The notes under the pieces were generated by a model. The model was not told the origin of the DNA and ran no database searches. It saw only the letters and a program-made list of their open reading frames with translations. A program made the position numbers and the translations under genes. Positions 1-12,000 of a stretch of DNA of 64,000 nucleotides are shown here, in pieces. The stretch lies in the NCBI GenBank assembly GCA_946699065.1, contig CAMPDV010000241.1, forward strand, positions 310,001 to 374,000, given 5' to 3'. The number at the start of each line of letters is the position of its first letter. Position 1 is the first letter of the stretch. The stretch is from Loxodes magnus. Its lineage: Eukaryota > Ciliophora > Karyorelictea > Loxodida > Loxodidae.

Positions 1-460
1 AGTTTACTTTCTTGTCCCAAAATTTTTTTAAAAATCTCTTAATGAGTTTCCTCCTCCGTATTTAAATAATTATATTGCTAATAAAATTTATTTTATCTAT
101 AAGGATACTTCGACTATTAAGAAGCTAAAGAGAAATAACTTTGCTTTAATGAATAAAAGTTAAGATGATATTATATTTATCTTTATTTAAGTCCTAAGCA
201 TTGATTTAAGATCTACTATCACATTTTTTCCTTTAGCTTTATATCATAATTTAGAAATCTAGCTTAATACAAAAATATCTATTTATTTCTTTAAATCTAA
301 ACTAATCTTTCTTCTTTACCACTAAAATGACTTTTCCATATTTTAATGTTTTAGAGTTATTGGAAGTAAACAAATGAAATTAATTTAAAGTTATATTAAT
401 ATATTAAAGAGCTATCATATGGAATTAGTTACTTATTTGCATAACAATAAATAAATAAAA
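1..460. other. No gene recognised
   Basis: AT-rich flank upstream of the first REJ-like gene. Frames are open on both strands because TGA is rare, but I see no recognisable motif. It may hold the 5' part of the REJ-like gene. Confidence 0.4.
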
Positions 461-2342
461 ATAAGAGCTATTTTAGTTTTGCTTCTTTTTACTTTGGGAC
501 TTTATGATTTAAATGTTATATTCTCTGGAGATTAGTATGTTGAGCTCCTCCCTTTTGAAAACCTGACTTTATAAGCTAAAGCTTTTGATTAGTTTACCTA
601 AGATATTAAATACAAATGAACTTGCTAAATACAATCAGAAGCATTTTAATATGATGTAAAGAAAGTAGATCAGATTATTAGCCATTGCAATGCTTAAGGT
701 CCCTGATTACTTATTCTTGCCGAATAATTTCCAGTAGGGATTTTACTTGGTATTGCAGTGAACGCCCTCTACACCCGCTGGAAGATATGGACTTAGCTCA
801 GTCTAATTACACATAACCAAAATATTATCCTCTCCATTTTTAATTTATATTGAATCAAAAGATTTTAACATAATAAGCTAAGACTCTTAATTTATCCTCC
901 AAGCTAAAATTCGCGACTCTAATTTACAAGTCTAACAGATTTCTTGAACTTAATATCCTGGGAATATTGAAGAAGTTTCTCTCTTTAAACTGTAATAGCT
1001 AGTAATCTTTTTAAACGCTTCTAAACTTAGTCAAGGCGTGCAATATACTTATAAAATATCATTATTAGATGCTAATAATTAAACCTTTATTAGCTAAAAG
1101 GTTATCTGAGTCAACAAAGCTCCTGAACGTGTATCATTTGAAGTAAATCCCTTAAATGGATTCGCATGAGAAACTCAGTTCTTAATGTAAAGTACAGATT
1201 GCTTTAATTTGGAAGAAAATTATCCTTTATAATATCAATTTTTCTATCTAACAGGAACAGGGGAAGAAGCTATCGCTTGGTGTTAAAAGTGAGTGATCAG
1301 GGCAAAATTTTAAGTTGCCTTAGTTTGCTAACTACACCGACTAAAGTTTAGTAGTAGGTGCAAGTATATGCGACTAGTTTGAAAGTTGTACTAAAATGTA
1401 CTAAAATATCAAGGTTTATAAGACAATTTGAGATGCAAATCTTGAAATTAAAAAAATAGAAAATAGAGTCTTTAATTCTAGCCTAGAGAAAAATAACTTC
1501 TTGTATGACCTAGCTATTAAAATGAGTTAAAGCTCTTAGACAGTTGTTAAGCAGAACTTAATGAAATTATTGGATTTGCTGTCTTCTAATGCAAGCACAC
1601 TAGATAAATAGAGAATTGCAATCGAGAGCTTTTACGTATCTTGCTAGATGATTAAGCCTGAAGATATTCTAACAACTTAGAAAAATGTCTAGATTGAAAT
1701 TAAAATTAAGAACTTAAATTTGATAAATAAGAAACTATCTTAGAAATTTATGATTCTCTATTGTTCAAATAAAGTTAATTAAACAAAAGAAAGATAATAG
1801 ATAATTAACCAATTTAGGAAGAAAGAGAAAATACTTAAAGATCTTTAAGATAACAAAACTAATCGAAGGAATAGTTTGAAGCAACATTTTGGTAAATAAT
1901 ATAGAAGTCTTCTTTACTATTTGCGATGTCTAAAATCTAACTATCAAAAGAAAATTTTTTCAGATATTTATGGCCACGCTAAAACTTGAATTTGTCAATA
2001 GACTATACTGGATCAACCTATCTTTACTTCGAAGATTAAGTTCAAAATTTTTTACCTTAGTAGTCACTTGATAGAGAACACTTCTCTATACTAGCAACTT
2101 TAATAATCCTTGAGAAAACATTTAATCTGAAGGGACTTATTTAGGCATAGAGATATACAAAGGCTGATAAATATATGATAATGATTCTTGATCAAGGTTA
2201 AATAATCCCTTGAAGGAGTCAGTTTCAATTTAGTATACACTCTATTTTTAAGAAACCAATATCGAAGTTCTTGCATGCTAGATGTGAGATTCAGATCAAG
2301 AAATCTGAATTAATGAGTTAAATTGTCTTATATAGGGAACAT
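461..2342 (+). pseudogene. REJ-domain / polycystin-1-like protein, copy A, frameshifted and 3'-truncated
   Basis: Read with TAA/TAG as Gln and TGA as Trp, this gives a large extracellular-type protein. Seen: a segment with 'YKWTC' near 600-620, then a REJ-type motif, 'NKAPERVSFEV' from 1113 followed by 'NPLNGFAWETQF' (TGA for W at 1167 and also at 1107), then 'SGQNFKLPQFANYTD', and a long Q/N/K-rich helical stretch to about 1960. REJ domains occur in polycystin-1 and in large ciliate surface-protein families, so a membrane or cell-surface role is inferred. Frames change near 700 and near 1275, where 'gaagaagctatcgcttgg' has one base more than copy B; further TGAs lie near 1990 and 2130. The homology to copy B stops at 2342, so the transmembrane part is missing. 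The start is not fixed. Confidence 0.65.
1067..2342 (+). repeat. Segmental duplication, copy A (pairs with 17006-18269)
   Basis: About 1.27 kb is repeated in direct orientation at 17006-18269 with high identity (by eye well above 90%). The left edge is at 'agatg(c/t)taataattaaacc' and the right edge at 'tatagggaacat'. The two copies differ by substitutions, one single-base indel (near 1275) and a 10-base indel (near 1395: tandem 'actaaaatgt' present here, absent in copy B). Confidence 0.9.
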
Positions 2343-2439
2343 TAATCATTAATCATTTAAATAACTGTTTATTTCGGCTTAATTGAAGTTTTAAATGTAT
2401 AATATCTCCGATCTGCATGTTTATTCCTTGTATTGCTCT

Positions 2440-3384
2440 TTTTCATTGACTTCTGTCTTTTGAATAATCTGAGGTAAGAATTTTTTTCAGATTTTCCCAT
2501 TTCCCGATGGGAAAAATTCCGTTGCTCGCTACTTCAGTTTCTATTAGTTAATATTTCTCTAGATATTCAATTTTATTTATTTCTATTGGGGACATTTCTG
2601 TCATAAGTGTCAAGTGCTGTTGCAGGTTTAGCATCTTTTTCTTGCTCTAGGAAATGTCTTTTCTTGTTTCTCTATTTCCATTGGAGTTCCTTATGAAGGT
2701 TTCTACAGATTTTCTTCTATTAATTTGAGTTTTGAATCTAACTTTACTCAGTTTTTCTCGTCTTGTTCTTGCATTACTCGAATATCATTCAGTAAACTTG
2801 CCATTTACTCATAAACTACGACTTTAACTCTTCGGTCTCTCATATGGACTTCACCATCATCTTCATGATTTATCAAATCCTGACTTAATACAAACATCTC
2901 TTCCTTCTGGGAGTTTAATTCCTCTTCGAGTTTTTTTATGTTTCTAATAAGTTTATGAATCAGCTGTTTCATCTACTAAGAATCCATTTATTCTATTTCA
3001 GTATTGTCTAAATTAAAGGAAATAGGATTTATATTGAATTATCGTACTTTACCTTCTTCGTTTTTTTTTATTTTTTCGTTATTATTTTTGATCAGTTGAG
3101 TGGTCTTTTTTTCAGTTTTCAATGGAGGTGTTGAGAGCTATGTTAACTTTTCTGTTCTGGATTTATTATCTCAGTTCTTAATTGTCCTTTGATGAAAGAG
3201 ATCCGCTTTATTTTAATTTTTAGGAGTAAGTATTTTTTATAAGCTCTTCTAATCTGTTAGATAGTTCTGGTTATTTTTATTAAGAAGAGCGTTAAGTTGA
3301 AGAAGACGTGGTGAGAATATATGCTTCTGGTTTTCTCTCCAATTCTGAGGAGGTGGTAAAAAAACCCTTCTTGTAGCCAGCCAT
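2440..3384 (-). CDS. Gag-like ORF1 protein with CCHC zinc knuckle (family I)
   Basis: Starts at ATG 3384 on the minus strand with 'MAGYKKGFFTTSSE', which matches the starts of the copies at 25724 ('MDGIRKGFYATS') and 57850 ('MSGINQGFFTAS'). The middle is charged and coiled-coil-like. A 'TPMEIEK' motif precedes the knuckle at 2633-2592, CQTCNSTWHLWQKC, which is a perfect CX2CX4HX4C; both W are TGA. One frame change lies near 3010-3060. CCHC knuckles bind nucleic acid in retroelement Gag/ORF1 proteins, so a ribonucleoprotein role in retrotransposition is inferred. No reverse transcriptase follows directly. Its 3' end abuts the truncated REJ copy A. This is among the best preserved family members. 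Confidence 0.7.
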
Positions 3385-4855
3385 TTTATATTATATTTAA
3401 CATTCTTATAAAATTTTATTATATTTGCTTTATCTAAAACTTTACTAGTCAGAAAAGTTTAACTTTTATTAAATAATCTTTATTTTATTATAAATAAGGT
3501 TAGATTATGTTCATATGTTTAACTTTACTTAATAAAATTTAAGCTACTTAAGTCACTTTATCTTGTAAAGTTCATCCTATAAGTTTTGAAAATTAAGAAT
3601 TATTAGTAACTTAAATACAACCTTAATATATCTAATTCTATTTATTAATTTATTAGCTTTAACATTTTTTATCTCTAAGAAATAAATAATTACTACCAAC
3701 TCATTATTTCAAGTTAATTTCCTACTTAGAACTATATTGAAGATAAATTTTACCACATTTTATTAAGAAGCAACTTTACGTTATAGAGATATGCAGATAA
3801 AATAAATGTTCCTAGAAAATCTCAAAGGAATTTATAAATTTCCTAAAATTAACTAAATTAAACTTAACAAGCAATATAGCAAAAAAATAATTTCTAATCT
3901 TTAATTTCCGAACTGATTCTTATAGTTTTTTAATATGATTTACATTTGCAATATTATCCTTTGAAAAGTTATCTCAGTTTTGAATGAAGAAAAAACATGT
4001 TTAAGTATGTCTTCAAATATTTCTACAATGTAGATTCACTTACAATACTTTCTGATAGATTTCTAGGTAAAAATTAGCAAAGAATAACAATATAAAACTA
4101 AATCTACTTAAACTAGCAAATTACTTTGTTTATAATTAGAAATAGACTTTTAAATAAAAATTTTTCATAATAATTTACTAGAAAAATAAATTAAATATTT
4201 AGAAAAAGTATATCGATTTAAACATAATCATAGTTATTATCAAATGTTAGCTTTTGGAGCGATGATGAAAGGCAAGAAGTGTAACAAATAAAATGAGAAA
4301 AAAATGTTTACATTAATAAACTTAAACTTATATAAATTAAAAGATTTGAATTAAATTGAAAGTTTCATATAATAAAAATTTGATTAAAGTGAATTAATTA
4401 ATAAATTTTACAGTTTTAGGTTTATTTAATTATTATTAAAAACTTTTCTCTTAAAAAATTTAATTTCAAATAAATTTAATAAGAAATATAGTAATATAAA
4501 TTTATTTTATTACTACTTATGGTTTCATTAAATTCTTACTCTTACTTAAATAAATATAAAATATTTATTCTTCTTTTATAGAACACTTCTCTAAGATTTT
4601 TTGTGCATATTTAAAGAAATTCAATATTAATTCTTTAAATATAAGTTGAGTTTAATGAATTATTTCATACTTTACTTTTTTAATTTTCTAATACTATCTA
4701 ATAATTATCTTCATAAAATATATGAATTTAAAGTCTTTTCTTTTTAAAGATTAATAAAATAAAATTTATAAGAGTTATAATCAAAAAATTAAAAAATTTT
4801 GACATAAGATGTTAGATTACAATTTTTTTTGAGTTTTTATAATTTATGCTATTAT
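3385..4855. other. AT-rich, no gene recognised
   Basis: Very AT-rich sequence with no convincing coding motif, RNA gene or tandem repeat on either strand. Confidence 0.5.
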
Positions 4856-4859
4856 AAGA

Positions 4860-5640
4860 GAAAAATTAAGTTTATAGTCTTAGAGAAGAGTTCCACGTTA
4901 ACTTCTATTTGCTCCTGCTCTCTTCCCTAAGCAAAGGATGTCTTAAGACTTCATTAGTCCGACTTCCTTGTCTCCCCCTCAAAAAAATAATTTTCCGTTT
5001 CGTTTCTTCTCCAGTTGTTATTCTCCTCGTTAAATCTTGAATTATAGAATTTCTTTCTGTAAATTTGTCCTGTCCTTGTCGTCAGAAGCAGAAGAGTTAT
5101 TCTAATATTTGTTTCTTATTGATTCTTTCAATTTCTGCCTTCTTTCAGCATTTTCTTCAGCAGTGATTCTTCGACATATTTTGTACCGAATCTTTCTACG
5201 ATAGGAATATATCTTATTTGTCTCTTATTATTAATATTCCGTTTCGAATTCCATTGGAATACTTGATTATATTTGTTATTATTCTTATTTTCCTAAAGTT
5301 TCTTTATTTCGTATTAAATTTTATAAAATTGGAATTAAAACATTTGAGGAATTTCATTACATTTTTATCAATTTGTTCCAATTTAATTTCTATTTACGAT
5401 TCGAATTTATCGATTACTTCTTCCAATGATAGAAATTAATGATATAGTGATTAAATCAATTCTTCGTACATTTTTTTCTAGTTTTTCTAACTTTATCTTT
5501 GTTATTTTAATTCGAATTAAATATTAGTAATTCGTTGTTACACAGATTATGCAAAAGCTTCCTTATATTCTATTTTTTAATATTATTGATGCTCTTATTC
5601 ATTTATGTTAGATTATTATTCTTGTTTTTTTACAAAAGAG
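4860..5640 (-). pseudogene. Gag-like ORF1 remnant (family I)
   Basis: Minus-strand copy of the gag-like family. Near 5189-5148 the knuckle region reads '...SKNHCWRKC': H and the last C are spaced correctly and W is TGA, while the first two Cys are changed. The following 'KKAEIERINKKQILE' closely parallels 'KKTEIERINKQKILG' in the copy at 50200-51300. Upstream is 'PMEFETE', equivalent to the PMDVE motif. The stretch at 4870-4940 is also repeated at 58030-58100, which marks a shared 3' segment. Two lost Cys suggest a decayed copy. Confidence 0.55.
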
Positions 5641-8195
5641 CCAAGAGAGGATTATTACTTAAGTGCCATTTTATATATATCATAATAAAATTATAGTTAC
5701 TTTTTATGCAATTTTTATTAACTTATTAAAATTAATTTTTTTTTATTTACTATTAATGTTTTATTTTGCTATTTATTAAAATTTTATCTACAGATCTTGA
5801 CTCACAATTTTAAATAGTTTATTCGATTTCTTATTTAATATTTTTCTTTTTCTTTTTTTTGTTATATGATGTTAAGAGTTTTTTAAAGAGTTTTGATTTA
5901 AAATTTATTAATTTTATAGTTACTTTAAATGAAGGATTTAAAATTTCTTTTTTATTTATATGAATAAACTAAAGTAACTTGATATTATTATTTATTTTTA
6001 TTCTTTTATAATCTTTTATTTTGATACTCTAAAACTTTTTAAAAGTTAATAATTTAATAATTAATCTTTTAAGATGTTTTTTAATATATGTCTACATTAG
6101 TTATAAGCAATGCAATTAAATCTTTAATTTTTCTGTTATATTATTTATATAGGAAATGTAGAACAATTGCTTTATTCTATAGTTTTAGCCTGAAACTTTC
6201 GTTTTTGTTCTTAGTTTATATATTTATTTTTATAAAATGATTTATCCTTATTCAAATAAAACATGTTCTATATGCTTTTGAAAATTGTACTAATAATTAC
6301 ATAAATTAACTTTATTTAATATAAACTTATATTAATTAATTAAAATATTTCACAGAATGCTAAAATTTAATTTTTTTAATTGCTGAAATTTGATAATACT
6401 TCAAATGATGAAGTAAAAGATGCGAAGACAATAAGAGTGATTTTGAGATTTGAGACATAATTAAAAAATATATAAAAAAAATGGCAGAAGCATGATTTTT
6501 ATCTATGCGATTATATCTCTAGCTTTAGAGAGATCCTTGCGGTGATCCAAGGTCTTGAAGGAAATTATATCTGAAGATTATGTGGATTTGATAAGTGCTT
6601 CAAGTCTATTATTTTCGAATCTAGATTCATTACTCAAGGTTTTTTCTGTTTAAAAAACAGGATAGAAGAATATCCTGTCATTAAAAATTCCATTCAGAGA
6701 AAACAGCAAGATGAGAACTACTTTTCTCAAACATTCAAAATTAATAATTATTTAAAAATAATTCACAAGCAGTTTATTAATGAAAACATATCTTAAATTA
6801 AAAATTTCAAAAACACTTTTTTCAAAAATCTAAATTTAAAATAAATAAAAATCTTTTATTATGTTATTAGATTAAATCTCCGCAGGATTAGTTCAAACTT
6901 AAAAAATTCATCAATAATTACTTTTTTCTTATAGATTAAAATTAATAATTTTTTCTTAGTAGAATTAGAATAAAATTTAGTTATTTTTAAAATAAATTCT
7001 AAAATTGTGAAACAAATATTAAGGTTAACTAAAATTTAATTATAAATCTATTAGTTCATATTATCATGCACTAAGCATAAATAAAAAAAACTGCTGTAAA
7101 ACTTTATATTTGCTAATAAATAGATTCTAACTAAATATACTAAGATTATTTTTAGAATGGCTTAATATCAAAATAAAAAAATAATAAACTATTATTTGAA
7201 AAATAAATAAATATTGCATAGCATCAGTTTAATAAGCAAATATTCTTATTAAAACTTAGAGATATAAAATAAAAAATATATATTAAATTAAAATCTTTTT
7301 TACATTATTAAAAAATATCCTAAAATATTTACTTTTTTAATGTATATCTACCTTAACAAATTTTTATATTCCTAATCTATCTATTATATCTTATCTAGAA
7401 ACTTTTTACTTCAAATTATTTACTTTAATAAAAAAAATAACTTAAAAATTTGATTCAAAATTTAAAAAAAAATTTTAGTCCGTCCAAAAAAATCTTCTAT
7501 AGTATGAAACGCTGAGCAAAAAAAAATTTTTTGGTTTTAACAGAATCTTATTACTCAAAAATATAGAAATTAAAAATTAAAAAATAAAGAAACATTAAAA
7601 AAATAAAATTATTTTAAAATTAAAATACTAAACAATTCTCTTTAGACAAAATTAAGCATTGCCTTTAATTTCACTCCCTTTCCACCTTATTAATAATTTT
7701 TATAATTAACCTTTCACTTACAAATATTATAATATCTCTTACACACTTTTAAAATAATTTAACTTTTGGCTTTCTAAAAATAAAATACTTTAAACTATAA
7801 TAAGCTTTAACCATAAATTATTTTATTTAAAGCAAAAGCAACTTTTACCTATCCTTCTAACAAAAATAATTTTTATACTTAAAACATCCTTATATCATAT
7901 TTTCTTTTTATTTAAATAAAATATTTACCTCACTACCATTAATAAAATTAAGAAATTTTTTCTAATTCATTAATTATACATATTATTCCCATAATATACC
8001 CATATTATACTAAATAATAATAATATTAAACAAGCTTATTTAAAAATAAAACAAAATTTAAATACTTATATCTTATAACATACTATACCACATATTAAAC
8101 TACATATCATTCAACACTTTATAATAAAATTTTTACCATAACACATTTTAACATCACCCAAACACATTACACACAAAAAAAATAAACTTTTACTC
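5641..8195. other. AT-rich, no gene recognised
   Basis: Long AT-rich stretch, becoming C-poor/A-rich with 'taaca/cata' bias towards 8 kb. I see no supported gene. A short, slightly less AT-rich patch at 6480-6760 shows no motif I recognise. Confidence 0.45.
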
Positions 8196-8282
8196 ACACA
8201 AATTCAAACACTATTCACACACACTATTCACATACTATTCACATGGCATTCAACAATATTCACACACACTATTCACATATAA
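8196..8282. repeat. Imperfect short tandem repeat of 'cactattcaca' type
   Basis: 'actattcacacaca', 'ctattcacatact' and 'attcacatgg' variants are repeated several times in direct succession. This is a small minisatellite about 0.8 kb before the large satellite. Confidence 0.7.
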
Positions 8283-9043
8283 AAAAAATTAAACAAATTC
8301 TCACCTAAAACTATCTCTTTTAATTGAAACATATAACATTAATAATAAAATATAAAAACGATACTCATTAAACCATAAACTTAAATGAATATTTTTTATA
8401 TATTTACCAAATTAAAAAATATACTCATAAACCACTTCTTAAATTAGTAAATTAAAATACATAACTATATTAATACATTTTAGTTACTCAATTATAATCA
8501 TACAATAGAATTTATAACACATGAGTAATATAACCAATATGACAATGAACAAGTATATAAAAAACCTTAAATACACAAAGAAAGAAGATATATAAAATTT
8601 ATATATACATTCTATATATACATCAGGCATATTTACATATATAAATACATATAAATATCAATAAAAAAACAACTTTTATATTAATACAAAAGATATAAAT
8701 ATTTAAATTTTTAAATTAAGTAGAAGTTTAAATAAAGTATTTAAAGTCAATCCTTCTCTCATTAAATAACTAAAACTATGTTATACTGATACTCACGTCC
8801 TATTTGAAACTGATAAAAAGGCGCTCACCCCCTAATTTAATACTTTAAACGAACTTACATTCTATATAGCAATTATAAATAATTAACCTTCTATTTTTAA
8901 AGATTATGCTAAAAATAACGATACGATCTAAAAATAGAAAAAAGTAAAAAATAAATAAATCTTACATTCTATTGATATAAATCAAACCATTACACGCTAA
9001 ATCGTAAACTTATAAAATAATTACGATCTATATGTTCAAAAAA

Positions 9044-12000
9044 ATTAAATTAACTTACCTAAGTTAAGAGCATTAAATTAACTTACCTATTTTTAAGAAT
9101 ATTAAATTAACTTACCTAAGTTAAGAATATTAAATTAACTTACCTAAGTTAAGAATATTAAATTAACTTACCTAAGTTAAGAATATTAAATTAACTTACC
9201 TAAGTTAAGAATATTAAATTAACTTACCTAAGTTAAGAATATTAAATTAACTTACCTAAGTTAAGAATATTAAATTAACTTACCTAAGTTAAGAATATTA
9301 AATTAACTTACCTAAGTTAAGAATATTAAATAAACTTACCTAAGTTAAGAATATTAAATTAACTTACCTAAGTTAAGAATATTAAATTAACTTACCTAAG
9401 TTAAGAATATTAAATTAACTTACCTAAGTTAAGAATATTAAATTAACTTACCTAAGTTAAGAATATTAAATTAACTTACCTAAGTTAAGAATATTAAATT
9501 AACTTACCTAAGTTAAGAATATTAAATAAACTTACCTAAGTTAAGAATATTAAATTAACTTACCTAAGTTAAGAATATTAAATTAACTTACCTAATTTAA
9601 GAATATTAAATTAACTTACCTAAGTTAAGAATATTAAATTAACTTACCTAAGTTAAGAATATTAAATTAAATTACCTAAGTTAAGAATATTAAATTAACT
9701 TACCTAAGTTAAGAATATTAAATTAACTTACCTAAGTTAAGAATATTAAATTAACTTACCTAAGTTAAGAATATTAAATTAAATTACCTAAGTTAAGAAT
9801 ATTAAATTAACTTACCTAAGTTAAGAATATTAAATTAACTTACCTAAGTTAAGAATATTAAATTAACTTACCTAATTTAAGAATATTAAATTAACTTACC
9901 TAAGTTAAGAATATTAAATTAACTTACCTAAGTTAAGAATATTAAATTAACTTACCTAAGTTAAGAATATTAAATTAACTTACCTAATTTAAGAATATTA
10001 AATTAACTTACCTAAGTTAAGAATTCTAAATTAACTTACCTAAGATAAGAATATTAAATTAACTTACCTAAGTTAAGAATATTAAATTAACTTACCTAAG
10101 TTAAGAATATTAAATTAACTTACCTAATTTAAGAATATTAAATTAACTTACCTAAGTTAAGAATATTAAATTAACTTACCTAAGTTAAGAATATTAAATA
10201 AACTTACCTAAGTTAAGAATATTAAATTAACTTACCTAAGTTAAGAATATTAAATTAACTTACCTAAGTTAAGAATATTAAATTAACTTACCTAAGATAA
10301 GAATATTAAATTAACTTACCTAAGTTAAGAATATTAAATTAACTTACCTAAGTTAAGAATATTAAATAAACTTACCTAAGTTAAGAATATTAAATTAACT
10401 TACCTAAGTTAAGAATATTAAATTAACTTACCTAAGTTAAGAATATTAAATTAACTTACCTAAGTTAAGAATATTAAATTAACTTACCTAATTTAAGAAT
10501 ATTAAATTAACTTACCTAAGTTAAGAATATTAAATTAACTTACCTAAGTTAAGAATATTAAATTAACTTACCTAATTTAAGAATATTAAATTAACTTACC
10601 TAAGTTAAGAATATTAAATAAACTTACCTAAGTTAAGAATATTAAATTAACTTACCTAAGTTAAGAATATTAAATTAACTTACCTAATTTAAGAATATTA
10701 AATTAACTTACCTAAGTTAAGAATATTAAATTAACTTACCTAAGTTAAGAATATTAAATAAACTTACCTAAGTTAAGAATATTAAATTAACTTACCTAAG
10801 TTAAGAATATTAAATTAACTTACCTAATTTAAGAATATTAAATTAACTTACCTAAGTTAAGAATATTAAATTAACTTACCTAAGTTAAGAATATTAAATA
10901 AACTTACCTAAGTTAAGAATATTAAATTAACTTACCTAAGTTAAGAATATTAAATTAACTTACCTAAGTTAAGAATATTAAATTAACTTACCTAAGTTAA
11001 GAATATTAAATTAACTTACCTAAGTTAAGAATATTAAATTAACTTACCTAAGTTAAGAATATTAAATTAACTTACCTAAGTTAAGAATATTAAATTAACT
11101 TACCTAAGTTAAGAATATTAAATTAACTTACCTAAGTTAAGAATATTAAATTAACTTACCTAATTTAAGAATATTAAATTAACTTACCTAAGTTAAGAAT
11201 ATTAAATTAACTTACCTAAGTTAAGAATATTAAATTAACTTACCTAAGTTAAGAATATTAAATTAACTTACCTAATTTAAGAATATTAAATTAACTTACC
11301 TAATTTAAGAATTCTAAATTAACTTACCTAAGATAAGAATATTAAATTAACTTACCTAAGTTAAGAATATTAAATTAACTTACCTAAGTTAAGAATATTA
11401 AATTAACTTACCTAATTTAAGAATATTAAATTAACTTACCTAAGTTAAGAATATTAAATTAACTTACCTAAGTTAAGAATATTAAATTAACTTACCTAAG
11501 TTAAGAATATTAAACTAACTTACCTAATTTAAGAATATTAAATTAACTTACCTAATTTAAGAATATTAAATTAACTTACCTAATTTAAGAATATTAAATT
11601 AACTTACCTAATTTAAGAATTCTAAATTAACTTACCTAAGATAAGAATATTAAATTAACTTACCTAAGATAAGAATATTAAATTAACTTACCTAAGTTAA
11701 GAATATTAAATTAACTTACCTAAGTTAAGAATATTAAATTAACTTACCTAAGTTAAGAATATTAAATTAACTTACCTAAGTTAAGAATATTAAATTAACT
11801 TACCTAAGTTAAGAATATTAAATTAACTTACCTAAGTTAAGAATATTAAACTAACTTACCTTATTTAAGAATATTAAATTAACTTACCTAAGTTAAGAAT
11901 ATTAAATTAACTTACCTAAGTTAAGAATATTAAATTAACTTACCTAAGTTAAGAATATTAAATTAACTTACCTAAGTTAAGAATATTAAATTAACTTACC

